DNA of 64,000 nt, taken from contig NZ_AJXT01000015.1 in NCBI RefSeq assembly GCF_000264295.1, positions 1 to 64,000 of the forward strand, in the 5' to 3' direction. The notes beneath the pieces were generated by a model. It ran no database searches. It was not told where the DNA came from and was given only the letters and a program-made list of their open reading frames with translations. Source of the DNA: Rhodanobacter spathiphylli B39 (lineage in GTDB: Bacteria; Pseudomonadota; Gammaproteobacteria; Xanthomonadales; Rhodanobacteraceae). Below are positions 9,565 to 17,655 of this stretch, one piece after another; position 1 is the first letter of the stretch; the number at the start of each line of letters is the position of its first letter. A program made the translations under genes and the position numbers.

Positions 9565-9592
9565 ATGAGAACGCGAATGCGAACGATTGTCA
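9565..9592 (-). promoter_or_regulatory. Possible Fur-type operator ahead of bfd
   Basis: Just upstream of the bfd start, the + strand carries GAGAAC, GCGAAT and GCGAAC followed by GATTGTC, an array of hexamers loosely like the GATAAT units of Fur boxes. bfd is Fur-repressed in enterobacteria. The match is imperfect, so this is a weak inference. Confidence 0.3.
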
Positions 9593-9646
9593 ACAAGTGG
9601 CGGTCACCGGTTGCCTGGCAGCAAGCCGGGCGTTCAGTCACGCGGT

Positions 9647-10204
9647 TCAGGCCACGGCGCGGCCGCCCTGCGGCCTGGAGGGCGCGTCGGGCTCGTCGCG
9701 TGGGGGCAGGGTGCCCAGTTGCACGCTGAACAAGTCCTCCACCAGCGGCGCGAAATGCCGCAATGCTCGCGCGTACACATCGCGCTTGAAGTTCACCACG
9801 TGCGCCGCGGGATACCAGAAATCCACCCAGCGCCAGATGTCGAACTCCGGCTTTTCGCAGGCATCCAGCTTCAACGCTTCTTCGCCGCCGACCAGCTTCA
9901 GAAGGAACCACACCTGCTTCTGGCCGATGCAGGTCGGCCGCTGGTGGTGCCGCACGTAGCGACTCGGCAGGCGATACTTCAGCCAGCCGTGGGTGGCGGT
10001 GATCACCTCCACGTGATGCGCCGCCAGCCCGGTTTCCTCTTCGAGTTCGCGGTACATCGCCTCCAGCGGCGTCTCGTCCGAGCGCATGCCGCCTTGGGGA
10101 AACTGCCAGCCGTCACGATTGACCCGGCGCGCCCAGAACAACTGCCCGTCTGCATTCAACAGTACGATGCCGACATTCGGACGGTAGCCATCTACATCAA
10201 TCAT
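9647..10204 (-). CDS. rppH: RNA pyrophosphohydrolase RppH
   Basis: RppH removes pyrophosphate from 5'-triphosphate mRNA ends and so starts RNase E-dependent decay. The 185-residue protein begins [17 protein letters not shown], typical of the family, and has the Nudix box at residues 38-60 with the REXXEE core (Arg52-Glu53...Glu57). The C-terminal tail ([18 protein letters not shown]) is low complexity, as in other family members. It is transcribed away from the tRNA-Met gene and is the last core gene before the island. Confidence 0.95.
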   Translation of the reverse strand: MIDVDGYRPNVGIVLLNADGQLFWARRVNRDGWQFPQGGMRSDETPLEAMYRELEEETGLAAHHVEVITATHGWLKYRLPSRYVRHHQRPTCIGQKQVWFLLKLVGGEEALKLDACEKPEFDIWRWVDFWYPAAHVVNFKRDVYARALRHFAPLVEDLFSVQLGTLPPRDEPDAPSRPQGGRAVA

Positions 10205-10383
10205 GTCGCCTCCTGGAGCCGAACGACGCAGTCTTCCTGCACGCCACGCCGAGTTCCTGAAGCCGATTCAACCACAGCCCGCAAAGCAGCGGCAAGCCGC
10301 AGGCTTGAACCTTCGCCGCCGGCCCACTACACTTCCGCGCCCCGCCCGTGATCGTTCAGATCCAGCCCGGCGGAATTCCTCAA

Positions 10384-10460
10384 GGCTATGTAGCTCAGCT
10401 GGTTAGAGCACAGCACTCATAATGCTGGGGTCGGTGGTTCGAGTCCACCCATAGCCACCA
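10384..10460 (+). tRNA. tRNA-Met (anticodon CAT), elongator type
   Basis: The 77-base cloverleaf has acceptor stem GGCTATG/CATAGCC, D arm, anticodon stem CAGCA/TGCTG with loop CTCATAA (anticodon 10418-10420), T arm GGTGG-TTCGAGT-CCACC and an encoded CCA. The paired G1-C72 end and close match to E. coli metT/metU indicate the elongator, not the initiator (which has an unpaired first base) nor lysidine tRNA-Ile. Its 3' end is the insertion site of the downstream island. Confidence 0.95.
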
Positions 10461-10462
10461 AA
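10438..10462 (+). repeat. attL: integrase-proximal copy of the tRNA 3' end
   Basis: TTCGAGTCCACCCATA followed by GCCACCAAA. The right-end copy has the same 16 bases followed by CCACCAAA, lacking one G. This copy completes the functional tRNA and so was probably brought by the island. Confidence 0.88.
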
Positions 10463-10575
10463 TCAGTGTCCATTCCTGACCATTCCCGTCCAATACCGCC
10501 TCGGCAACCCAGCTGCAGCAAGGGTTTGGCGTCTTTACACCGTCCAGTCGTGTCCGATCACGTCTATTGTAATCC

Positions 10576-10606
10576 GGGGGCAACAAGGGGCAACATTGGG
10601 GGCAGG
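10576..10606 (+). promoter_or_regulatory. GGGGGCA direct repeats, possible integrase arm sites
   Basis: Three tandem copies of a GGGGGCA-type motif (GGGGGCAACA at 10576, GGGGCAACA at 10587, GGGGGCAGG at 10598) lie between attL and the integrase start. The same motif occurs twice near the right end (44290-44310). Repeated short motifs flanking the core site are typical arm-type binding sites of tyrosine integrases. The repeats also cover the likely integrase promoter, so they could serve autoregulation. Confidence 0.5.
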
Positions 10607-10633
10607 TACCGTTGCCTGTAGTGAGTTGCCCCC

Positions 10634-11857
10634 ATGGCGCTTTCCGATGTCAACATCCGTAAGGCCAAGCCCACCGATAAGCCCCAGCGGCTGTTCGACG
10701 GTGGAGGCTTGTACCTGGAGGTTGCTCCATCTGGGGGCAAGTGGTGGCGACTTAAGTACCGCTTTGGGGGCAAGGAGAAGCGGCTGTCGCTAGGCACGTA
10801 TCCCGACACCGGACTGGCCGATGCACGCGAGAAGCGCGATGCCTCACGCAAACTGCTTGCGCAGGGCGTAGATCCAGGCGTCCAACGCAAGGCCGAAAAG
10901 GCTGCCGGTGCCGATCGCGCAGCCAACAGTTTCGAAGCGGTCGCTCGCGAGTGGTTGGCGGTGAAGAAACCTGAATGGACAGCCGGCCAGTTCTTGAAGG
11001 AGTGCGGCCGATTGGAAAATCACGCCTTCCCCAGGATTGGTGGCCTGCCGGTCTCTGATATAGGAGTGGCAGAGATTCGCCCGTTGTTCGCCTACCTGGT
11101 CAAGCAGGGGCATATCGAGCAGGCTCATCGCCTCCGGCATCAACTAAGTCGCGTGTTTCGATTTGCCGTAGCCACTGAACGGGCCAGTCGCGACCCTGCC
11201 GCCGATCTGCGCGATACCTTGCCCAGCCGTAATCCTCAGAACCATCCAACGATCACCGACCCGAAACGCGTGGGAGAGTTGATGCGTGCCATCGATGGCT
11301 TCACGGGCACTCTCCCCGTGCAGTGCGCTCTGAGATTGGCACCCTTGTGGTTCTGTCGGCCTGGCGAGATACGCATGGCGGAGTGGACGCACTTTGACCT
11401 GGATGGCGAGCACCCGTCTTACACGGTGCCGCCTATGAATCGAAAGCTGAAGAAGGCGGCCAAGGAAAATCCCGCTACGCCGCCGCATATCGTGCCTTTG
11501 AGTCGACAGGCGCTGGAGATACTTCGCGAACTGCGCCAGTTGACGGGCCATGGGCGCTATCTGTTTCCGGGGGCCCGCGATCCGAAGCGACATATGTCAG
11601 ATGGCGCAGTAAACGCGGCGCTGGCTCGTATTGGTTACAAGGGCATCATTACGGGCCACGGGTTCCGCCACATGGCGCGAACGTTGTTGGGGGAGTTGGG
11701 GTGGAATCCTGAAGCCCTGGAACGTCAGCTGTCCCACAAGGAGCCCGGAATCGTTGGTGTGTACAACAAAGCCCAGCATCTGCCTGAGCGTCGAAAGGTC
11801 ATGCAGGCTTGGGCGGATTACCTGGACTTGCTAAAGGTGGGAGGCGATCCCCGATAG
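10634..11857 (+). CDS. P4-type tyrosine integrase
   Basis: The 407-residue site-specific recombinase has an N-terminal DUF4102 arm-binding domain (KWWRLKYRFGGKEKRLSLG), a core-binding domain (about residues 95-195) and a C-terminal catalytic domain. Visible catalytic residues are the Arg near residue 239 in CRPGEIR, the HXXR-like HGFRHMAR near residue 341, the later His in LSHKEPG, and the Tyr of VYNKAQHLPERR near residue 376. It ends with the family-typical ERRKVMQAWADYLD. Orientation away from the tRNA and position at the left end fit its role in integrating the island into the tRNA-Met gene. It appears intact. Confidence 0.95.
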   Translation: MALSDVNIRKAKPTDKPQRLFDGGGLYLEVAPSGGKWWRLKYRFGGKEKRLSLGTYPDTGLADAREKRDASRKLLAQGVDPGVQRKAEKAAGADRAANSFEAVAREWLAVKKPEWTAGQFLKECGRLENHAFPRIGGLPVSDIGVAEIRPLFAYLVKQGHIEQAHRLRHQLSRVFRFAVATERASRDPAADLRDTLPSRNPQNHPTITDPKRVGELMRAIDGFTGTLPVQCALRLAPLWFCRPGEIRMAEWTHFDLDGEHPSYTVPPMNRKLKKAAKENPATPPHIVPLSRQALEILRELRQLTGHGRYLFPGARDPKRHMSDGAVNAALARIGYKGIITGHGFRHMARTLLGELGWNPEALERQLSHKEPGIVGVYNKAQHLPERRKVMQAWADYLDLLKVGGDPR

Positions 11858-11894
11858 GCAGGGGTGGGCGGACTGTGCGAGCTTCGTGCTAACC

Positions 11895-11911
11895 TTGCAT
11901 TGCAAATGCAA
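11895..11911. promoter_or_regulatory. Inverted repeat, likely antitoxin operator
   Basis: TTGCATT-GCA-AATGCAA is a perfect 7-bp inverted repeat 16 bases upstream of the antitoxin GTG start. Toxin-antitoxin operons are usually autoregulated by the antitoxin binding such a palindrome over the promoter. Confidence 0.6.
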
Positions 11912-11927
11912 CGCATGAGGTGCGCCC

Positions 11928-12203
11928 GTGAAATCCGCTTCCATTCCTTCGCTTCGAGTCGACCCAGAGTTGCGTCAGGCGGCCGAAGCCGTCCTGCGCG
12001 AAGGCGAGAGCCTGTCCAGCTTTATGGAGCAATCACTGCGCGATCAGGTGACCCGTCGCCAGCTGCAGCACGAGTTCTTGGCGCGTGGCTTGGCTTCCCG
12101 CGACGAGGCACGACGGACAGGTGAATACTTCGAGGCCGCATCGGTGCATGCCGAGTTGCGCGGCATGCTGACGAAGTCATCGAGCGGCAAGGCCAAGCGT
12201 TGA
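11928..12203 (+). CDS. Antitoxin of a ParE/RelE-type toxin-antitoxin pair (YlcI/YnfO-like)
   Basis: The 91-residue protein starts with a ribbon-helix-helix-like segment (ASIPSLRVDPELRQAAEAVL, then EGESLSSFMEQSL), followed by a charged C-terminal part likely to wrap the toxin. The sequence resembles small YlcI/YnfO family proteins paired with ParE toxins. The GTG start at 11928 follows GAGGTGC. Its TGA overlaps the toxin start by 4 bases, giving translational coupling. The palindrome just upstream fits autorepression. Confidence 0.82.
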   Translation: MKSASIPSLRVDPELRQAAEAVLREGESLSSFMEQSLRDQVTRRQLQHEFLARGLASRDEARRTGEYFEAASVHAELRGMLTKSSSGKAKR

Positions 12204-12499
12204 ACTGGCACGTCCGTTACACGCGGGCGGCCCGCGACGATCTGCTGCGGCTTTACGGGTTCCTGCTGGAGCAGGACATAGAAGCGGCGCAGCGGGCGAT
12301 GGAGGTCATCGAGCAAAGCTTGGAGCTGCTTCAGTCATTCCCCTTCACGTGCCGCAAGGCCGATCCTGACAATCCCTTCCTGCGCGAACTGCTGGTTTCG
12401 TTCGGCACCTCCGGCTACGTGGCGCTGTACGAGATCGAGGGGGATCAAACGGTGACCATCCTTGCCATTCGTCACCAGCGCGAAGACGACTATCACTGA
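12200..12499 (+). CDS. RelE/ParE family toxin
   Basis: The 99-residue protein shows the ParE/RelE plan: WHVRYTRAARDDLLRLYGFL at the N-terminus, an amphipathic helical hairpin, a central LRELLVSFGTSGYVALYEI, and a C-terminal ILAIRHQREDDYH. Family members inhibit gyrase (ParE) or cleave mRNA on ribosomes (RelE); the conserved IRHQRE end is closer to ParE. The start is TTG at 12200, overlapping the antitoxin stop. As the first genes after the integrase, the pair may stabilise the island. Confidence 0.88.
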   Translation: MNWHVRYTRAARDDLLRLYGFLLEQDIEAAQRAMEVIEQSLELLQSFPFTCRKADPDNPFLRELLVSFGTSGYVALYEIEGDQTVTILAIRHQREDDYH

Positions 12500-12698
12500 A
12501 CAAGTAGTCCTTCGAAGCTTGCCAGTCGCTTAGTGTGCGACTTCGTCATGACCAATTTGCAGGACGAAGGGCTAGCGATCATTCCACCCAAACTCCTGCC
12601 GAGAGCATCATTCGTTGCCCATCAGAACGCATCGCCATACAGTGGACAGTCGAGGCGTGCGGGTCTAACGCCAGATTGCAAGCGGAAACAGGGGAAGT

Positions 12699-15600
12699 AT
12701 GGAAAGCCAGTTCTTTGAGAAGCCGATTCTCAACTCGCCGTATGACTACCCAGCACGGCATTGGGAGCTCGACGAGAGCGGCCAGCCAACGCAGCGTGTG
12801 CAGGCCAGTCGCCGCACGGCAGAGTTCTTCACCCCGATACCGAAACCCCGCAAGCGTAAAGGTAAGGCCGAGCAAGGCGACCTGGTATTCGACGAGGGCA
12901 AGGGGCTTTCGACCGAAGCCCAACGCTACGACCACACCACTGTCATCAATACGGTGCGTCAGCAAGTAGATCGCTGGCGCCAGCTGCCGAATCCTGCCGA
13001 TTGGCATGTCACTCCCGAAACCGCTCGCCTGTTGCAGCATTGGCGTCATCACCCGTTCGGCGGCATACGACCGTTCTTCTGCCAGGTCGAGGCGGTGGAA
13101 ACAGCCATCTGGCTGAGTGAAGTCGCCCCGCACATCGGCAAGGCCGGCCAGGGCATCCTTGAACACCTCGCCAATGCCAACAACGACGCCAACCCGGAGT
13201 TGATGCGGCTGGCACTGAAGCTGGCGACCGGCGCCGGCAAGACCACCGTCATGGCTATGCTGATTGCATGGCAAACCGTCAATGCCGTCCGCCGTCCGAC
13301 CAGCAAGCGCTTCAGCCGTGGCTTCCTGGTGGTCGCCCCCGGCATCACCATCCGCGATCGCCTGCGCGTGCTGCTGCCGAACGACCCGGACAGCTACTAC
13401 GCCAGCCGCGAGCTGGTGCCCAGCGACATGCTGGAAGATCTGGGCAAGGCCAAGATCGTCATCACCAACTACCACGCCTTCAAGTTGCGCGAACGCATTG
13501 AACTGTCCAAGGGCGGTCGGCTGCTGCTGCAGGGACGTAATGGCGCGCCGCTGGAGACGCTCGAAACCGAAGGTCAGATGCTGCAGCGGGTGATGCCCGA
13601 ACTGATGGGCTTGAAGAATATTCTCGTCATCAATGACGAAGCGCATCATTGCTATCGCGAGAAACCAGGCAGCGACGAAGACGAAGACCTGAAGGGCGAT
13701 GACCGGAAGGAAGCCGAGAAGAACGCGGAGGCCGCTCGCCTTTGGATATCAGGCCTTGAGGCGGTGAACCGCAAACTCGGCGTGGCACGAGTGATGGATC
13801 TTTCCGCCACGCCGTTCTTCCTCAGCGGCTCCGGCTACGCCGAGGGCACGCTGTTCCCGTGGACCATGAGTGACTTCTCGCTGATGGACGCGATCGAATG
13901 CGGCATCGTCAAACTGCCGCGCGTGCCCGTGGCCGAGAACATCCCCGGCGACGAAATGCCGATGTTCCGCAAGTTGTGGGAGCACATCGGCAAGAAGATG
14001 CCCAAGAAGGGCCGCGGCAAGAACGCTACGCTCGACCCACTCAGCATTCCAGTGGAGCTGCAGACTGCACTGCAGGCACTGTACGGGCATTACGAGAAAA
14101 CCTACGTGCTCTGGAAGGCCTCCGGCATCAAGGTGCCGCCGTGCTTTATCGTGGTGTGCAACAACACCGCCACGTCCAAGCTGGTCTACGACTACATCTC
14201 GGGCTTCGTCCGCGATAACGAGGATGGCACGTCCAACGTCGTCAACGGTCGCCTGGAGCTGTTCCGCAACTTCGACGAGCACGACAATCCGCTGCCGCGG
14301 CCCAACACCTTGCTGATCGACAGCGAGCAGCTCGAATCCGGCGATGCGCTCGACAAGGGTTTCCGCGAAATGGCCGGTCCCGAGATCGAGCTGTTCAAGC
14401 GCGAGGCGCTCGAACGTGGCGGCGCCTTGGCCAACGATCTACGTGCGGGCAAAGACATCGACGACGCCACGCTCCTGCGCGAGGTCATGAACACAGTCGG
14501 CAAGCCAGGCTCGCTGGGCGAGTCGATTCGCTGTGTAGTCTCCGTGTCCATGCTTACCGAAGGGTGGGATGCGAACACCGTCACCCATGTGCTCGGTGTA
14601 CGCGCATTCGGAACTCAGCTGCTATGTGAACAGGTCATCGGCCGTGCGCTGCGCCGACAGTCCTACGATCTCAATGAAGAAGGTTTGTTCAACGTCGAGT
14701 ACGCAGACGTGCTCGGCATCCCGTTTGATTTCACTGCCAAGCCGGTCGTTGCGCCGCCACAGCCACCTCGTGAAACCATCCACGTCAAAGCCGTGCGACC
14801 CGAGCGCGACGCGCTGGAGATACGTTTCCCGCGCGTGGCCGGTTACCGCGTTGAGCTGCCGGAAGAGCGTCTAACCGCCAACTTCAACGAAGATTCGGTC
14901 TTTGAACTCACGCCAGCCATCGTCGGGCCGTCCAAAACCAAGAACGCAGGCATCATCGGCGAGACTGTGGATCTGAGCCTGGATCACATCCGCGACATGC
15001 GTCGATCCACCTTGCTGTTCAACATTACCCAACGTCTGCTCACCACCAAGTGGCGTGACTCGGGCGAGCAGCCCAAGTTGCACCTGTTCGGTCAGCTCAA
15101 GCGCATCACCAAGGATTGGCTCGATACCTGCCTTGTATGCAAGGGCGACACTTATCCCGGCCTGCTGATGTACCAGGCGCTGGCCGACATCGCGTGCGAA
15201 CGAATTACTAAGGCCATCACAGCCGACGAAATCAAGAAGGGGCGCGCGGTCAAGGCCATCCTCGACCCATACAACCCCGCCGGCTCCACCGTCCACGTCA
15301 ACTTCAACACATCGAAGACAGATCGCTGGGAGACCGTCGGGCCGCCGCCGAAGTGTCAGCTCAACTGGGTCATCCTCGACAGCGATTGGGAAAGCGAATT
15401 CTGCCGCGTTGCCGAGGCGCATCCCAAGGTGCTGGCTTACGTCAAGAACCACAACCTCGGCTTCGATGTGCCATACCGCTACGCCTCCGAAACCCGGATC
15501 TATCGTCCCGATTTCATCATCCACGTCGATGATGGTCATGGTCCCGACAACCCGCTACATCTAGTCGTCGAGATCAAGGGTTACCGCGGCGAAGACGCCA

Positions 15601-15800
15601 AGGAAAAGAAGTCCACCATGGACACCTACTGGGTGCCTGGCGTGAACAACTTGGGCGCGTATGGCCGCTGGGCGTTTGCCGAGTTCACTGACGTGTTCCA
15701 GATCCAGGACGACTTCGCCAAGAAAGTCGAGGCGGAATTCAAAAAAATGATCAACAGCGTCGCATCCGGCGCAGTACAAGAGGCGCCAGCAAATGTTTGA
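12699..15800 (+). CDS. BPTD_3080-type restriction endonuclease (type III Res-like helicase-nuclease)
   Basis: This 1033-residue protein is a superfamily II DNA translocase with a nuclease end. Seen: Walker A LATGAGKTTVMAML (about residue 174), DEAH-like VINDEAHHCY (about 311), SATPFFLSGSGY (about 367), motif VI VIGRALRRQSY (about 650), and a C-terminal PD-(D/E)XK-like YRPDFIIHV...LVVEIKGYRG (about 930-965). This matches the restriction subunit of type III-like systems named after BPTD_3080. It is the first gene of an operon: it overlaps the DUF262 gene by 8 bases and the Mod-type methyltransferase follows. With Mod it should cut DNA lacking host methylation; the recognition site is unknown. 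Confidence 0.88.
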   Translation: MESQFFEKPILNSPYDYPARHWELDESGQPTQRVQASRRTAEFFTPIPKPRKRKGKAEQGDLVFDEGKGLSTEAQRYDHTTVINTVRQQVDRWRQLPNPADWHVTPETARLLQHWRHHPFGGIRPFFCQVEAVETAIWLSEVAPHIGKAGQGILEHLANANNDANPELMRLALKLATGAGKTTVMAMLIAWQTVNAVRRPTSKRFSRGFLVVAPGITIRDRLRVLLPNDPDSYYASRELVPSDMLEDLGKAKIVITNYHAFKLRERIELSKGGRLLLQGRNGAPLETLETEGQMLQRVMPELMGLKNILVINDEAHHCYREKPGSDEDEDLKGDDRKEAEKNAEAARLWISGLEAVNRKLGVARVMDLSATPFFLSGSGYAEGTLFPWTMSDFSLMDAIECGIVKLPRVPVAENIPGDEMPMFRKLWEHIGKKMPKKGRGKNATLDPLSIPVELQTALQALYGHYEKTYVLWKASGIKVPPCFIVVCNNTATSKLVYDYISGFVRDNEDGTSNVVNGRLELFRNFDEHDNPLPRPNTLLIDSEQLESGDALDKGFREMAGPEIELFKREALERGGALANDLRAGKDIDDATLLREVMNTVGKPGSLGESIRCVVSVSMLTEGWDANTVTHVLGVRAFGTQLLCEQVIGRALRRQSYDLNEEGLFNVEYADVLGIPFDFTAKPVVAPPQPPRETIHVKAVRPERDALEIRFPRVAGYRVELPEERLTANFNEDSVFELTPAIVGPSKTKNAGIIGETVDLSLDHIRDMRRSTLLFNITQRLLTTKWRDSGEQPKLHLFGQLKRITKDWLDTCLVCKGDTYPGLLMYQALADIACERITKAITADEIKKGRAVKAILDPYNPAGSTVHVNFNTSKTDRWETVGPPPKCQLNWVILDSDWESEFCRVAEAHPKVLAYVKNHNLGFDVPYRYASETRIYRPDFIIHVDDGHGPDNPLHLVVEIKGYRGEDAKEKKSTMDTYWVPGVNNLGAYGRWAFAEFTDVFQIQDDFAKKVEAEFKKMINSVASGAVQEAPANV

Positions 15801-17655
15801 CACCACCAAGGAAGACTTGAAAGACATCCTGCGCAAGGTCAATGAAGGGAAACTGCAGCTTCCCGATTTCCAGCGGGACTACGTCTGGGGTGATGAAGAC
15901 GTGCGCAGTCTGATCGCGTCAATTGCCAAGGGATTTCCCGTGGGAGCGCTATTGACGCTTGAGACCGGCGGTGAGGTCGAATTCAAACCTCGCGTCCTTG
16001 AAGGCGTGGAGGTCAGGGATGTACGCCCAACCGAGCTACTGCTCGACGGCCAGCAGCGCATGACGTCTCTTTTCCAGGCAGCGTTCGCCAAAGCGCCAGT
16101 TCGCACCCGGAACGTGCACAAGAAGCTGGTGGAGCGCCTGTACTACATCGATATCAAAAAGGCGGCTGCCAGCAAGGGCAGTCTGGAGGATGCCATCATA
16201 GGCGTGCCTGCCGACAGGATCGTCCGCACGAATTTCGGCAAAACCATTGATCTGGACGTCTCTACTCGGGATCGCGAATTCGAACTCGATCTCTTTCCGC
16301 TAAATCAGGTCTTTGACAGTCGTGACTGGTTCTACGACTGGCGAGACTTCTGGCGGGCCAAAGGCCGCGACATCACCGAGCTCGATCGTGACTTCGTGCG
16401 CACCATCGTCGATTCCATCGAACGCTACAAAATGCCGATCATCCGCCTCGATCGCAACAACAAGCGGGAAGCAATCTGCGTCGTGTTCGAAAAGGTCAAC
16501 GTAGGCGGCAAGAAGCTGGACGCGTTCGAACTGGTCACCGCCATCTACGCGGCCGAAAAGTTCGACCTCCGAGAGGACTGGAACGGCACAAAAAAGCCCG
16601 CAAAAGCTGGTCGCCATTCCCGCATGATCGGTGCACCGAACCCGCGAGATGTGCTCACCCAGATAGCCAATACAGACTTTCTGCAGGCCTGCACGCTCTT
16701 GCATACGCGCGACCTGCGACTCCAAAAGGCAGCCGAAGGTGCCAAGGATGGTGATCTCCCGCAGATCTCCTGCAAGCGCGACGCGCTACTGGGGCTACCG
16801 CTGCACGCCTACCAGAAGCATGCCGATGCGGTGGAGTCGGGCTTCATCGAGGCAGGCGGGTTCCTCAATGAGCTGAAGATCATCTGGCACAAAGACATCT
16901 CCTATCCGCCACTGGTCGTCGGGCTAGCAGCGATCTTTGCGATCCTCGGCAAAGACGCGCAGACAGCCAAAGCCAAGCAGCAGCTTGCCCAATGGTTCTG
17001 GTCTGTCACGCTGGGCGAACTGTTTGGGTCCAGCACGGAATCCCGGTTGGCCCGTGACGTTCCCGAAGTGGTCGACTGGATAAAAAATCCGGTATCCCGC
17101 CCACGCACCCTCGATGAGGCAGTCTTCCAGGCGGTCAGGCTGCGCTCGCTCCGTTCACGGCAATCCGCAGCCTACAAGGGTCTGCATGCCCTGCTGATGA
17201 AAGGGGGCTGTCGCGACTTCATTACCGGGCGCCCGACTGACCTGATGACCTTCTTCAACGACGATATCGACATCCATCACGTGTTTCCACAAGCATGGTG
17301 CAAGAAGCAAGGCATCGAGAAAGGCGTGTTCGACGCCATCATCAACAAGACGCCGCTGTCTAAGCTTTCCAATATTTCGGTGAGCGGCGATGCGCCCTCC
17401 GTCTACCTTAAGCGCATCGAAGACAAGCAGGGCATTTCTTCCGACGACCTTGATGCCATTTTGCGTACGCATCTCATCGAGCCGGCGCACCTGCGCGCGG
17501 ACGACTTTAAGGCGTTCTACGAAGCCCGCAGCAACGCTTTGGCTGAACTGGTAGCGGGTGCAATGCAGAAGCCCGTGGTGGTGGAAGCCGGCACCAATGA
17601 AGTCGAGCAAGAAGATGACTCGATGGAAGCCGACGAAGAGCTGGAAGCCGCCTGA
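15793..17655 (+). CDS. GmrSD-like DUF262/DUF1524 (HNH) protein
   Basis: The 620-residue protein has an N-terminal DUF262 (ParB/Srx-fold) domain with LPDFQRDYVWGDEDV (about residues 24-38) and LLLDGQQRMTSLF (about 80-92), where GmrS-type proteins bind and hydrolyse nucleotide. The C-terminal DUF1524 HNH-like nuclease centres on DIDIHHVFPQAWC (about residue 492), followed by LSNISVSGDAPS. Such proteins are type IV restriction enzymes acting on modified (for example glucosylated) DNA. Here it is embedded between res-like and mod-like genes, overlapping the first by 8 bases and the second by 1 base, so it is made together with them. Whether it acts alone on modified DNA or as a subunit is open. 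Confidence 0.88.
   Translation: MFDTTKEDLKDILRKVNEGKLQLPDFQRDYVWGDEDVRSLIASIAKGFPVGALLTLETGGEVEFKPRVLEGVEVRDVRPTELLLDGQQRMTSLFQAAFAKAPVRTRNVHKKLVERLYYIDIKKAAASKGSLEDAIIGVPADRIVRTNFGKTIDLDVSTRDREFELDLFPLNQVFDSRDWFYDWRDFWRAKGRDITELDRDFVRTIVDSIERYKMPIIRLDRNNKREAICVVFEKVNVGGKKLDAFELVTAIYAAEKFDLREDWNGTKKPAKAGRHSRMIGAPNPRDVLTQIANTDFLQACTLLHTRDLRLQKAAEGAKDGDLPQISCKRDALLGLPLHAYQKHADAVESGFIEAGGFLNELKIIWHKDISYPPLVVGLAAIFAILGKDAQTAKAKQQLAQWFWSVTLGELFGSSTESRLARDVPEVVDWIKNPVSRPRTLDEAVFQAVRLRSLRSRQSAAYKGLHALLMKGGCRDFITGRPTDLMTFFNDDIDIHHVFPQAWCKKQGIEKGVFDAIINKTPLSKLSNISVSGDAPSVYLKRIEDKQGISSDDLDAILRTHLIEPAHLRADDFKAFYEARSNALAELVAGAMQKPVVVEAGTNEVEQEDDSMEADEELEAA

Noticed and set aside
10384-10460. tRNA-Ile with CAT (lysidine) anticodon
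   Set aside because: Acceptor and anticodon arms match elongator tRNA-Met (GGCTA...TAGCC ends) rather than ileX.
12500-12698. 61-codon frame before the Res-like gene
   Set aside because: No protein character; the region holds a small hairpin (GTCGC/GCGAC) and the operon leader.
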